Positions 47,318 through 57,230 of a DNA stretch of 64,000 nt are shown one piece after another. The translations under genes were made by a program, and so were the position numbers. The DNA comes from Rhodobacteraceae bacterium HLUCCO18 (GTDB taxonomy: Bacteria > Pseudomonadota > Alphaproteobacteria > Rhodobacterales > Rhodobacteraceae): positions 94,100 to 158,099 of the forward strand of contig LJSY01000002.1 of NCBI GenBank assembly GCA_001314805.1, given 5' to 3'. Each line of letters begins with the position of its first letter. Positions within the stretch are counted from its first letter, which is position 1. The notes beneath the pieces were generated by a model. The model did not search any database. It saw only the letters and a program-made list of their open reading frames with translations, and was not told the DNA's origin.

Positions 47318-47379
47318 TTTGTGCCAAACGGCACCACATGTCAGACGTCGGGGGTAGGTGTAAGCCCCCAATTTGTTAG

Positions 47380-47424
47380 AGCCCCGCGACAGCCGAAAGG
47401 TCCTCGCGGGGCTTCGCTTTTTTT
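47380..47424 (+). terminator. Strong rho-independent terminator on the plus strand
   Basis: AGCCCCGCGA (47380-47389) pairs perfectly with TCGCGGGGCT (47404-47413), then a short spacer and seven Ts (47418-47424) that run into the dxs stop codon. Two more hairpins precede it: GTGCC-AAAC-GGCAC (47321-47334) and GGGGG/CCCCC (47350-47369 region). The terminator could close ACR3 transcripts or a small RNA. Confidence 0.8.
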
Positions 47425-49342
47425 ACGCCCGCTTCTCCAGCGTCGCCACGCCAAGCGTCGTCAGCACCTTCTCAACGATATCGCCCGCGTTCATCTTCGC
47501 CACCGTGTACATGTCCTCGGGGCTGGCCTGGTCGATGAACACGTCGGGCAGGACCATGGAGCGATACTTGAGCCCCGTGTCGAACACGCCGCGCTCCGCC
47601 AAGAGATGCGCGACGTGGGAGCCGAAGCCGCCCACCGCGCCTTCCTCGATGGTGATCAGCGCCTCGTGGTGGCGGGCGAGTTGCAGGATCATCTCCTCGT
47701 CCAGCGGTTTGGCGAAACGGGCATCGGCCACCGTCGGGGTCAGGCCGCGCTGCGCGAGCGTCTCGGCGGCCTCCTGCACCTCTTTCAGGCGGGCGCCGAA
47801 GTTCAGGATCGCGACGCGGTTGCCCTCGGCGATCATGCGGCCCCGGCCGATCTCGAGGGCCGTGCCGCGTTCGGGCATCTCCACGCCGACACCTTCGCCA
47901 CGCGGATAGCGGAAGGCGCTGGGCCGATCCTCGATCTCGAGCGCGGTGCGGATCATGTGGACGAGCTCCGCCTCGTCGGCGGCGGCCATCACCACGAAGC
48001 CCGGCAGGTTCGCGAGGTAGGCGATGTCGTAGCTGCCGGCATGCGTCGCGCCATCGGCGCCCACCAGCCCCGCGCGGTCGATGGCGAAGCGGACGGGCAG
48101 ACGCTGGATCGCCACGTCATGGACGACCTGGTCATAGCCGCGCTGCAGGAAGGTGGAATAGATCGCGGCGAAGGGTTTCAACCCGCCCGCCGCCATGCCC
48201 GCGCAGAGGGTCACGGCGTGCTGTTCGGCGATGCCCACGTCGAAGGTGCGGGTCGGGAACCGTTCGCCGAAGAGGTCGAGGCCGGTACCGTCCGGCATCG
48301 CGGCGGTGACGGCGACGATCTTGGGATCGTCCTCCGCCTCGCGGATCAGGGTGCGGGCGAAGACCTTGGTGTAGCTCGGCGCGTTGGAGGGCGCTTTCTT
48401 CTGCTCGCCGGTCGCCACGTCGAATTTCGCGGTGGCGTGGCCGCGGTCGGGCCGGTGCTCGGCGTAGCCCTTGCCCTTCTTCGTGATCGCGTGGATCAGG
48501 ATCGGCCCGTCGGCGCGCGCCTTGACGGTGCGCAGGACGGCCAGAAGCTGTTCCATGTCGTGGCCGTCGATGGGGCCGATATAGTTGAACCCCAGTTCCT
48601 CGAAGAGCGTCCCGCCCACCGTCGCGGCCTTCAGCAGTTCCTTGGCCCGCCGCGCGCCTTCCTGGAAGGGCTCGGGCAGGAGGGAGACGGCCCCCTTGGC
48701 CGCCGCCTTCAACTCCTGGAACGGGGCGCCCGCGTAAAGCCGCGAGAGGTAGGAGGACATAGCCCCCGTTGGCGGCGCGATGGACATCTCGTTGTCGTTG
48801 AGGATCACGATCAGCCGAGTGCCGAGGTGGCCCGCGTTGTTCATCGCCTCGTAGGCCATGCCGCCCGACAACGCGCCGTCGCCGATCACCGCGATGGCGT
48901 CGCCATGGCCGGTGGGGCAGTCGCCGCCCAGCTCGCGCGCAAGGGCGAAGCCGAGGGCGGCGGAAATACTTGTAGAAGCATGCGCGGCGCCGAACGGGTC
49001 GTAGGGGGACTCGCTGCGCTTGGTGAAGCCGGACAGGCCGTCCTTCTGCCGGATGGTCAGCATCCGGTCGCGACGGCCCGTCAGGATCTTGTGCGGATAG
49101 CACTGGTGGGACACGTCCCAGATCAGCTTGTCCCGGGGCGTGTCGAACACGGCGTGGATCGCGACCGTCATCTCGACCACGCCAAGGCCCGCGCCGAAAT
49201 GCCCGCCCGTCTGGCTGACGGACCAGATCGTCTCGGCCCTGAGTTCGCTCGCCAGCCGCTCGAGATCCGCGTCGGAGAACCGCTTCAGGTCGGCAGGTGA
49301 GGTCACACGGTCCAGAAGTGGGGTCACGGGTCTCTGGCTCAT
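47423..49342 (-). CDS. dxs: 1-deoxy-D-xylulose-5-phosphate synthase
   Basis: TPP enzyme that condenses pyruvate and glyceraldehyde-3-phosphate to DXP, entry step of the MEP isoprenoid route. The 639-residue protein has [12 protein letters not shown], the TPP motif [18 protein letters not shown], the second-domain [12 protein letters not shown] with the catalytic Glu, and a C-terminal transketolase domain. GGGAG precedes the ATG at 49342. It ends the operon petP-petR-HDAC-xseB-ispA-dxs, 32 bases after ispA, and supplies precursors for carotenoid and quinone synthesis. Confidence 0.96.
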   Translation of the reverse strand: MSQRPVTPLLDRVTSPADLKRFSDADLERLASELRAETIWSVSQTGGHFGAGLGVVEMTVAIHAVFDTPRDKLIWDVSHQCYPHKILTGRRDRMLTIRQKDGLSGFTKRSESPYDPFGAAHASTSISAALGFALARELGGDCPTGHGDAIAVIGDGALSGGMAYEAMNNAGHLGTRLIVILNDNEMSIAPPTGAMSSYLSRLYAGAPFQELKAAAKGAVSLLPEPFQEGARRAKELLKAATVGGTLFEELGFNYIGPIDGHDMEQLLAVLRTVKARADGPILIHAITKKGKGYAEHRPDRGHATAKFDVATGEQKKAPSNAPSYTKVFARTLIREAEDDPKIVAVTAAMPDGTGLDLFGERFPTRTFDVGIAEQHAVTLCAGMAAGGLKPFAAIYSTFLQRGYDQVVHDVAIQRLPVRFAIDRAGLVGADGATHAGSYDIAYLANLPGFVVMAAADEAELVHMIRTALEIEDRPSAFRYPRGEGVGVEMPERGTALEIGRGRMIAEGNRVAILNFGARLKEVQEAAETLAQRGLTPTVADARFAKPLDEEMILQLARHHEALITIEEGAVGGFGSHVAHLLAERGVFDTGLKYRSMVLPDVFIDQASPEDMYTVAKMNAGDIVEKVLTTLGVATLEKRA

Positions 49343-49374
49343 CGCTGGGCTCCCGGGCCTGCCGGCCCCCGGTT

Positions 49375-50241
49375 TCACATCTCGCGGGCGATAATGTAGC
49401 GGGCCAGCGCCTGCAAGGTCTGCGACCTGTCGCCGTATGGCGCCAACGCCTCGCAGGCCTCCTCGACCAGCGCCTTCTCGCGGTCCCGTGCGCCGTCGAG
49501 GCCGAGAAGCGAGACGAAGGTCGCCTTGCCCGCCTCGGCATCCTTGCGCAGCGCCTTGCCCGCCTTCTCGCTGTCGCCCGTCACGTCGAGAATATCGTCG
49601 GCGATCTGAAAGGCCAACCCGATGGCGCGGGCATAGGTCCCGAGCGGTCCGGGATCGGCGCGGCCGAGGATGGCGCCGGCCTCCGCCGGCCATTCGATCA
49701 GGCGGCCGGTCTTGTTGCGCTGAAGAACCGTTATCTCGTCGAGGTCAAGTTGCCGCCCGGCGGTTTCCGCCGCGATGTCCTGCGCCTGTCCCAGAACCAT
49801 GCCCTCGGCCCCGCTGGCCCGCGCGAGCCCGGAGACCAGCGCGATCCGCTGCTCGGCATCCCCCGCCGCCGGGTCGGTCAGAAGCTCGAAGGCGAAGGTC
49901 TGGAGCGCGTCCCCCACCAGAACGGCGGTCGCCTCGTCCCATTTGCGGTGCACCGTGGGCCGTCCGCGCCGCAGGTCGTCATCGTCCATGCAGGGCAGGT
50001 CGTCATGCACGAGGCTGTAGGCATGGACGCATTCCACGGCCGCCGCCGCATGAAGCGCCTGCGCCTGCGGCACGTCGAACAGACCCGCCGTTTCCAGTAC
50101 AAGAAACCCGCGCAGGCGCTTGCCGCCCTCGGTCGCGTAGCGCATGCCTTCAGCCAAGCGGTCGTCGCCGTATCGCGCAAGCTCCTGCGTCAGGAAGGAC
50201 GCGATCGCGTCCTGCGCTTGGCCCAGCGCGTCCTGGAACAT
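49375..50241 (-). CDS. ispA: Farnesyl / short-chain prenyl diphosphate synthase
   Basis: Trans-prenyltransferase extending DMAPP/IPP. The 288-residue protein has the first Asp-rich motif with Asp80, Asp81 and Asp86 ([15 protein letters not shown]), the GKxxR pyrophosphate site (GGKRLRG), and the second Asp-rich motif with Asp215, Asp216 and Asp219 (FQIADDILD). Residues 4 and 5 before the first motif (Tyr75-Ser76) control chain length; a farnesyl product is expected from the family, geranylgeranyl not excluded. It lies 3 bases downstream of xseB and 32 before dxs. Confidence 0.93.
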   Translation of the reverse strand: MFQDALGQAQDAIASFLTQELARYGDDRLAEGMRYATEGGKRLRGFLVLETAGLFDVPQAQALHAAAAVECVHAYSLVHDDLPCMDDDDLRRGRPTVHRKWDEATAVLVGDALQTFAFELLTDPAAGDAEQRIALVSGLARASGAEGMVLGQAQDIAAETAGRQLDLDEITVLQRNKTGRLIEWPAEAGAILGRADPGPLGTYARAIGLAFQIADDILDVTGDSEKAGKALRKDAEAGKATFVSLLGLDGARDREKALVEEACEALAPYGDRSQTLQALARYIIAREM

Positions 50242-50244
50242 GGG

Positions 50245-50490
50245 TCAGAGGCCTTCTGCGGGCTTCGTGCCGGTGGCATTGCCATTGGCGTCGAGCGTGA
50301 TCTGTTCGACCTGCTCCTCGGCCTCTTTCAGGCGGGCCTCGCAATGGGCGCGCAGCGCGGCGCCGCGTTTGTAGAGCGTGATGGAATCCTCCAGCGGCAC
50401 GTCCCCCCGGTCGAGCGCGGCGACCACGGATTCGAACTCGCGAATGGCCTCTTCGAAGCTCATCTCTCCGACCGGTTTCTCGTCGCTCAT
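50245..50490 (-). CDS. xseB: Exodeoxyribonuclease VII small subunit
   Basis: An 81-residue protein with the XseB signature: MSFEEAIREFESVVAALDRGDVPLEDSITLYKRGAALRAHCEARL (quoted pieces shorter: FEEAIREFESVV and LEDSITLYKRG). With XseA it degrades single-stranded DNA in both directions. Start overlaps the upstream HDAC stop (ATGA), and ispA begins 3 bases after its stop, an order (xseB-ispA-dxs) found in many bacteria. Confidence 0.93.
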   Translation of the reverse strand: MSDEKPVGEMSFEEAIREFESVVAALDRGDVPLEDSITLYKRGAALRAHCEARLKEAEEQVEQITLDANGNATGTKPAEGL

Positions 50491-51422
50491 CCGCGCCTCT
50501 CCATCAGTTCCGTCACATGCGCCGCAACCGATGCGGCAAGCGCAGGAAGATCATAGCCGCCTTCGAGTGTCGAGACCACGCGCCCGTCGCAGAGCTCATC
50601 GGCGAGGTCGCAGATCTCGCGCGTGAGCCATGCGAAATCGGTCTCGTCCCATGTCAGGTTCGCCAGCGGATCGGCGCGATGGGCGTCGAACCCGGCGGAG
50701 ACGAGGATCATCTCGGGCGCGAAGGCGCGCAAGGCGGGGAAGACGCGCGTCTCGTAAAGCGACCGCATATGCGCCCCGTCCGATCCCGGCGGCAGCGGGA
50801 TGTTGAGGATGTTGTTCGACCCGCCCCGTTCCGAGGCGGCGCCGGTGCCGGGAAACAGCGGCATCTGGTGGCTGGAGACGAACAGCGCGCGCGGCTCGTC
50901 CCAGAGGATATCCTGCGTGCCGTTGCCGTGATGCACGTCGAAATCGACCACGGCCACCCGCGACAGGCCGCGCCGTTCCAGCGCATGACGCGCGCCGATG
51001 GCGATCGTGCCGAAAAAGCAGAAGCCCATGGCCCGCGTTCGTTCGGCGTGGTGCCCGGGCGGGCGCGTGGCGACGAAGGCGTTGGTCGCGCGACCGTCGA
51101 GCACGGCGTCGATGCCCGCGATCATGCCGCCGACGCCCTTGAGCGCGGCCTCCCACGATCCGGGGCTTGCGTGGGTGTCGGGGTCGAGCGCGACCAGACC
51201 CGCCTCGGGCATTGCCGCCCTGATACGGTCGACATAGGCCTGCGGATGGCCGAGCAGCAGGTCAGCCTCTTCGGCCAGCGGCGCCTCCTGCCGGACAAGC
51301 GCGGCGAAGGGCTGCGCGGCGAGCGCGTCCGTCACGGCCTCTAGCCGCGCCACCTGTTCGGGGTGGCCGGGGGGCATGAGGTGTCCCAGCCCCGCCGGGT
51401 TCTCTATCAGCAGTGTCGTCAT
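50487..51422 (-). CDS. Histone-deacetylase-family amidohydrolase
   Basis: A 311-residue arginase/deacetylase-fold enzyme. The active site is visible: RPPGHHAERTRAMGFCFF (catalytic His pair), VVDFDVHHGNGTQDI (zinc Asp and His), and SAGFDAHRADPLANL (zinc Asp). Bacterial relatives deacetylate polyamines, acetoin-linked proteins or other acetyl-amines; the substrate is not known. ATG 51422 begins 12 bases after the petR stop, and the 3' end overlaps xseB, so it belongs to the dxs operon. Confidence 0.9.
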   Translation of the reverse strand: MTTLLIENPAGLGHLMPPGHPEQVARLEAVTDALAAQPFAALVRQEAPLAEEADLLLGHPQAYVDRIRAAMPEAGLVALDPDTHASPGSWEAALKGVGGMIAGIDAVLDGRATNAFVATRPPGHHAERTRAMGFCFFGTIAIGARHALERRGLSRVAVVDFDVHHGNGTQDILWDEPRALFVSSHQMPLFPGTGAASERGGSNNILNIPLPPGSDGAHMRSLYETRVFPALRAFAPEMILVSAGFDAHRADPLANLTWDETDFAWLTREICDLADELCDGRVVSTLEGGYDLPALAASVAAHVTELMERRG

Positions 51423-51434
51423 GGGTCTGTCCGT

Positions 51435-52148
51435 TCAGTCTGGCGCCAGCATGTAACCCGCACCGCGCACGGTCTGCAGGTAGCGCGGTTGTTTCGGATT
51501 CACTTCGATCTTCTTGCGCAGCCGCGTGATCTGCACGTCGATGGCGCGTTCCTGCACGTGATCGCTGGCGGCACCCTTGTCGCGGTTGAGCAGGCCCACG
51601 AGTTCGCCGCGCGTGAAGGGCTGGTTGGGCTGGCCCGAAAAGATCCGCATCAGCGACGCCTCGGTCGCGGTCAGGCGCACGATGCTCTGCCCGTGCCAAA
51701 GCTCAGAACGTTCCATGTCGTAGCGAATGGGGCCCAGATGCAGGACCTGCGCGACCTGCGACTCCTCCGGCTGCTTTGGCATCCGGCGCAGGATCGCGTT
51801 GACGCGCAAAAGCAGCTCCTTGGGCTCGAAGGGTTTGGTCAGGTAATCGTCCGCCCCGGCCTCGAACCCGGTGATCCGGTCGTCGGCCTCGCCCTTCGCG
51901 GTCAGGAGCAGGATGGGCGTGGTGAGCGTCTGGCGCAGGTCCCGCGTGAGGCTCAGGCCATCCTCGCCCGGCATCATCACATCCAGCACGATCAGGTCGA
52001 AATCGAGACCCGCGAGAAGACGACGCGCATGGGCCGCATCCCGCGCGGCGGTGGTCATGAAGCCATTTCGCACGAGGAATTTCTGCAACAGGCCGCGAAT
52101 GCGCTCGTCGTCGTCGACGATCAGCAGATGCGCACCGATATCGATCAT
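51435..52148 (-). CDS. petR: OmpR-family response regulator, PetR-like
   Basis: A 237-residue regulator: a receiver domain with the acidic pocket DDDER, phospho-acceptor Asp56 (LIVLDVMMPG) and Lys in LTKPFEPKELL, then a winged-helix domain from about residue 140 (RLTATEASLMRIF, RAIDVQITRLRKKIE, RGAGYMLAPD). The pairing with a MarR-type gene overlapping by 4 bases equals petP-petR of Rhodobacter capsulatus, which governs cytochrome bc1 and c2 genes. No histidine kinase is next to it. Assignment is by context and type; homology was not computed. Confidence 0.85.
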   Translation of the reverse strand: MIDIGAHLLIVDDDERIRGLLQKFLVRNGFMTTAARDAAHARRLLAGLDFDLIVLDVMMPGEDGLSLTRDLRQTLTTPILLLTAKGEADDRITGFEAGADDYLTKPFEPKELLLRVNAILRRMPKQPEESQVAQVLHLGPIRYDMERSELWHGQSIVRLTATEASLMRIFSGQPNQPFTRGELVGLLNRDKGAASDHVQERAIDVQITRLRKKIEVNPKQPRYLQTVRGAGYMLAPD

Positions 52149-52672
52149 GGCGCCCCGCCCCCGCTTCCGTCCCCGCCATCGAGGTAGTGACGGCGCATGT
52201 CCGCGTCCATCATCTCCTCCAGCACCGCGCGAAAGCCCGCCACTGCCTCGGGGCCCGCGTTGCGGAACGCCGCCCGCATCCGGTTGCGCTGCGCCTCGGA
52301 AAGCTGGCGTTCCAGATCGGCGCCCGCCTCGGTCAGGTAGAGGTGCCGTTCACGCTTGTCGCGTGTGCCAACACGGCTTTCGACGAGGCCATCGTCGACC
52401 AGGGTCCGCAGCACGCGGTTGAGGGATTGCTTGGTGACGCCGAGGATCGACAAAAGGTTGTTCACCGTCGTGCCCGGGGCGCGGTTGATGAAATGGATTG
52501 CGCGGTGATGGGCGCGGCCATAGCCGTATTCTTGAAGGATCTTGTCCGGATCGGCGGTGAATCCGCGATAGGCGAAGAACATCGCCTCGATCCCGCGGCG
52601 CAGCTGTTCGTCCGTCAGGAAAAGAAGGGTCTCGCTTCTTCCCATCGATGTCTGGGGCGCGCGTTCAGCCAT
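52145..52672 (-). CDS. petP: MarR-family regulator, PetP-like
   Basis: A 175-residue protein with the MarR winged-helix core: GRAHHRAIHFINRAPGTTVNNLLSIL (helices), GVTKQSLNRVLRTLVDDGLVESR recognition part and DKRERHLYLTEAG wing. The ATG at 52672 follows AAGGGACATGG and starts the conserved domain; the longer upstream frame is unlikely. First gene of petP-petR-HDAC-xseB-ispA-dxs. A divergent promoter pair with a TTGA/TCAA dyad precedes it, so self-regulation is plausible. Confidence 0.8.
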   Translation of the reverse strand: MAERAPQTSMGRSETLLFLTDEQLRRGIEAMFFAYRGFTADPDKILQEYGYGRAHHRAIHFINRAPGTTVNNLLSILGVTKQSLNRVLRTLVDDGLVESRVGTRDKRERHLYLTEAGADLERQLSEAQRNRMRAAFRNAGPEAVAGFRAVLEEMMDADMRRHYLDGGDGSGGGAP

Positions 52673-52716
52673 TGACCATGTCCCTTCCCGTGCCGGTTGT
52701 CCGGCATCTCGGTCAC

Positions 52717-52762
52717 AGTTTATGTCAGCCTTGTTGACTTTCCAAGAATCAATTGTTAGCTC
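52717..52762. promoter_or_regulatory. Overlapping divergent promoters of petP and ilvE with a shared dyad
   Basis: On the minus strand TTGGAA (52745-52740) and TAAACT (52722-52717) are 17 bases apart and fit a petP promoter. On the plus strand TTGACT (52734-52739), 17 bases before TAGCTC (52757-52762), fits ilvE with a weak -10. A TTGA-N11-TCAA dyad (52734-52752) overlaps both -35 boxes. It could be a PetP operator. Confidence 0.4.
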
Positions 52763-52862
52763 CGGACCGGTTTGGCGAAATATTCTGTCAGCTTCAGCAA
52801 TATTTTGCGCAACAATCGAAAAAATGACCGGAAACCCGGGTGATATTGCGAAGGAAGGGATC

Positions 52863-53732
52863 ATGGCAGGAGCCTATGACGATCGCGACGGCTGGATCTG
52901 GATGGATGGCAAGCTGGTGGACTGGCGCCAGGCCAATGTGCACATCCTGACCCATGCGATGCATTACGCATCCTCCGTCTTCGAGGGGGAGCGCGCCTAT
53001 AACGGCAAGATCTTCGAAAGCCGCCGGCATTCCGAGCGCCTGCTGGCCTCGGGCCGGATGCTGGACGTCGATATCCCCTGGACCGTGGACGAGATCGAGG
53101 TGGCGAAATACGAGGTGATGAAGGCCAACGGTCTGACCGATGCCTATGTGCGCGCCGTCGCATGGCGCGGCTCGGGTGAGGACATGGGCGTCAGTTCCGC
53201 CAAGAACCCGGTCCGGCTGGCCGTCGCGGCCTGGGAATGGGGCAGCTATTACGGCGACGCCAAGATGAAGGGCGCGAAGCTCGACATCTCCAAGTGGAAG
53301 CGCCCGAGCCCCGAGACGATCCCCGTCCATGCAAAGGCCGCCGGTCTCTACATGATCTGCACCATGTCCAAGCATGCAGCCGAGGCGAAGGGCTGTTCGG
53401 ATGCGCTGTTCATGGACTATCGCGGCTACGTGGCCGAGGCCACGGGCGCCAACATCTTCTTCGTCAAGGACGGCGAGGTGCATACGCCCACGGCGGATGT
53501 CTTCCTCAACGGGATCACGCGCCAGACGGTGATCGGCATGCTCGAAGAGCGGCAGGTGAAGGTCCACCAGCGCCACATCCTGCCCGGCGAACTGGAGAGC
53601 TTCGAGCAATGCTGGCTGACCGGCACGGCAGCCGAAGTCACGCCCGTGGGCCAGATCGGCGACTACAATTTCGAGGTCGGTGCGATGACCCGGGACGTGG
53701 CGACGTCCTATGAGGAACTGGTGCGGGCTTAA
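52863..53732 (+). CDS. ilvE: Branched-chain amino acid aminotransferase
   Basis: PLP enzyme that transfers the amino group between glutamate and branched-chain keto acids. The 289-residue protein has the class IV fold with the PLP lysine in MSKHAAEAKGCSDALF (a Lys in HAKAAGLYM/ICTMSK region; PLP Lys in VHAKAAG), EATGANIFFV with the conserved Glu, and NGITRQTVIGM. ATG 52863 follows GAAGGG. ilvD and ilvA elsewhere in the window supply the pathway. The stop TTAA is shared with the convergent HEPN gene. Confidence 0.93.
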   Translation: MAGAYDDRDGWIWMDGKLVDWRQANVHILTHAMHYASSVFEGERAYNGKIFESRRHSERLLASGRMLDVDIPWTVDEIEVAKYEVMKANGLTDAYVRAVAWRGSGEDMGVSSAKNPVRLAVAAWEWGSYYGDAKMKGAKLDISKWKRPSPETIPVHAKAAGLYMICTMSKHAAEAKGCSDALFMDYRGYVAEATGANIFFVKDGEVHTPTADVFLNGITRQTVIGMLEERQVKVHQRHILPGELESFEQCWLTGTAAEVTPVGQIGDYNFEVGAMTRDVATSYEELVRA

Positions 53733-54211
53733 TGCCCGCGCCTCCTGTTTGAAACAAAGACTGCGAATGCGAACTGAAGTTGCTGATCGGAATCTTTGAA
53801 GCCTTGTATCGCAGTCTCAACGATTTGGATTGAGTTTCGGACCTCGGATGTCTCAAGTTGGATGCTGGCATCATAGTCAGCCTCCTCTCTGCTTGCCTTC
53901 AACCCTTTCAATTGGCTTGCAAACTTCTGAATGGCATCAGGAAACTCCCTAATTCTTCCATCGTCGCATTGTTTTGCGACCATGCCATGGTCAGGCAACC
54001 TGTAAATTCGAGCCCATGCCTCTCTTACCACAACCAAATGAGAGTGCTCTTGTAGCGGCGACGCCAGAGCTTCGCAGACGCAGTGGAATAACGCAAAGTA
54101 AAGGTCGCTCATGCAACGCCGAAGTGCGGCCTCGGATAGCTGGGATTGAGCCTCCACTCGCCGCTTTGCTTCCAAAAGGAAGCCTTCACTGAGCAGCATG
54201 CAAAGGCTCAA
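53729..54211 (-). CDS. HEPN-like protein of a two-gene module
   Basis: A 160-residue helical protein. The ALRRCMSDLYFALFH segment (residues 29-43) and REEADYD (about 108-114) resemble HEPN-domain proteins of the RRAVSTAYYALFH / R-x-x-ADYD type, common partners in nucleic-acid-targeting modules. A canonical R-x4-6-H catalytic motif is not evident, so activity is open. It overlaps the small gene upstream by 26 bases on the same strand. DNA is much less GC-rich than flanks. Its stop codon shares TTAA with ilvE. Toxin or defence function is inference. Confidence 0.6.
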   Translation of the reverse strand: MSLCMLLSEGFLLEAKRRVEAQSQLSEAALRRCMSDLYFALFHCVCEALASPLQEHSHLVVVREAWARIYRLPDHGMVAKQCDDGRIREFPDAIQKFASQLKGLKASREEADYDASIQLETSEVRNSIQIVETAIQGFKDSDQQLQFAFAVFVSNRRRGH

Positions 54212-54455
54212 TATCTCTCATGTCCAGATAACTCACCACGGGGAACCCAGTGTCCTCATAGAGCGATTCCGTAATGGGACGCATGGACATAGAGAGTGAA
54301 AGCATTTCATCGGGTAGCAATGTCGTCGCGCTGCCGTCGTAAATGACACGGATCTTCAGAACAGGTGCGCCATCGGCGGAGCGTTCCACTTTGAGTTCAA
54401 CGTCCTCAATGGTTCCGCTGGAGAAGTGATCCTTTACAGCTTCGATAATATCCAT
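54186..54455 (-). CDS. Small protein of unknown function, upstream partner of HEPN-like gene
   Basis: An 89-residue acidic protein with alternating strands (ELKVERSADGAPVLKIRVIYDG) and a helix (EMLSLSMSMRPITESLY), ending in FPVVSYLDMRDIE. GGGAGTGCAAA places a ribosome-binding site 7 bases before ATG 54455. The 26-base overlap with the HEPN-like gene implies coupled translation and probably a complex, in the way of antitoxin-toxin pairs. No known domain recognised. Low-GC DNA, codon use unlike neighbours. Confidence 0.65.
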   Translation of the reverse strand: MDIIEAVKDHFSSGTIEDVELKVERSADGAPVLKIRVIYDGSATTLLPDEMLSLSMSMRPITESLYEDTGFPVVSYLDMRDIEPLHAAQ

Positions 54456-54617
54456 TTTGCACTCCCACGTTGTAGCAAGGGAATCATATATTCACACAAA
54501 AGTCAAATATTTCAGCTACTTGTAAGTGATTCTAACGACTCGTTTTTCTTCTTACGGGCCATGCCCACAAGCTCTTCATCACTTGATTTCCGGCCCCGAC
54601 CCGCCCACCATCATCTG

Positions 54618-54950
54618 ATGAACATCCAGACCACGCCCTACGGTCAGCCCGAGACCGTCGCCTTCGACCGGTGGGAGCTGGGGCTGATCCTCGGGCTTTA
54701 CGGGCGCATGGTCGCCGCCGGGGAATGGCGGGACTACGGGATCTCCCATCTCTCCGACGCCGCCATTTTCGCCGTGTTCCGCAGGACGGCGGAGCATCCG
54801 CTCTACCGCATCGAAAAGCGGCCGAGGCTGGCGCGCGCGCAGGGGCAGTATTCCGTGATCGGCATGGACGGGCGTATCCTCAAGCGCGGCCATGACCTGA
54901 AGACCGTGCTGCGGGTGCTGGAACGCAAGCTGATCCGCGCGATCGGTTAA
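54618..54950 (+). CDS. DUF2794 family protein
   Basis: A 110-residue protein conserved in alphaproteobacteria. The ELGLILGLYGRMVAAGEWRDY segment and RRTAEHPLYRIEKRPR are typical of DUF2794; function unknown. GC content returns to the genomic level here, marking the end of the HEPN insert near 54,560-54,600. The stop TTAA at 54947-54950 is shared with the opposite NlpC/P60 gene. Confidence 0.85.
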   Translation: MNIQTTPYGQPETVAFDRWELGLILGLYGRMVAAGEWRDYGISHLSDAAIFAVFRRTAEHPLYRIEKRPRLARAQGQYSVIGMDGRILKRGHDLKTVLRVLERKLIRAIG

Positions 54951-55782
54951 CCCGCCGACAGCCGCTTTCGCCGCGTCACCGGTCCCTCGCCGGCGGTTTC
55001 GATGCGCGCCGCGGCGTCCTTCAGCGGTTCATAGGCGACGGACATGTGATGCGCATTGGCGTGCAGCAACATCTTCGCATCCGCCATCAGGCCGCAATGG
55101 CCCTTCCAGAAAACGAGGTCGCCGCGTTTGAGCGGCTCATGCGCGTCGATATCCTCGCCAAGGGCCTCGGCCTGCTGGTCGCTGTCGCGGGGGCAGTTCG
55201 TGCCGCAGGCCGCCAGCGCGAGTTGCACGAGGCCGGAACAGTCGAGGCCCCAGCGGCTGCTCCCGCCCCAAAGGTAAGGCGTGCCGAGGAAAAGGTCGGC
55301 CACGCCGACCGGGTCGTCGAAGCGCGCCGCGATGGGCATCAGGTGCTGACGCGGCACGAAGTGCCCCGTCTGGATGCGGTGAAACCCCTGCCGTTCCGCT
55401 GTCACGTTCACCGCCGATCCGAAGAACAGGGCCACCTCCGCCTGCGCCTTGACGTCCGGGCGGGGATAGAGATGCGTGGCCGGCGCGATGACCCAATGGG
55501 TTGCCTCCGGGGCCTGGGTCAGCGCCGCCGACCCGACCCAGCCGACATAGCCGTCGCGTTCCGCCTGACCGAAGGCATGGCCGTCGGCCACCTCCAGCAC
55601 AAGGAACCTTTCCCCGAACAGAAGCTGGCTTTCGCGGGGGCCGCCGGGTTCTCGGGCGAGGTTGGCGATGGGCTGCTGCACCGTCATCCAGTCGCCCTCG
55701 ACGAAACTCTCCGCCTCGACCTCACCCTGAAGGGACACATGGGCGTAGCGGCCGTTCGAGGGTGTCATGCGGGGATCGCGGG

Positions 55783-55786
<4 letters not shown>
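54947..55786 (-). CDS. NlpC/P60-family cell-wall peptidase
   Basis: A 279-residue protein with two SH3-like segments (about residues 30-160) before a C-terminal NlpC/P60 domain. The active Cys lies in GLDCSGLVQLALAACG, the His in KGHCGLMADAKMLLHA region, and GTPYLWGGSSRWG is the usual YxWGG motif. Such enzymes cleave bonds in murein peptides such as gamma-D-Glu-diaminopimelate. No signal peptide is visible, so a cytosolic recycling role is possible, as for murein dipeptidyl peptidases. Start overlaps the M17 aminopeptidase stop (ATGA); both may recycle murein peptides. Confidence 0.88.
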
Positions 55787-57168
<1,382 letters not shown>

Positions 57169-57230
57169 GTCGGGCCTCGGGTCGGTTTTCCCGCCAGCCT
57201 AGCGGTCCGCCGCGCCGCCGCAAGCCCGGA

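Noticed and set aside
47320..47400. tRNA or tmRNA 3' end as an insertion site
   Set aside because: No T-arm GGTTC-A sequence, no CCA end, and no integrase nearby; the hairpins fit a terminator better.
54480..54540. Promoter for the HEPN module (TTGACT with nearby TATATG on the minus strand)
   Set aside because: The boxes are only about ten bases apart, so the spacing does not fit.
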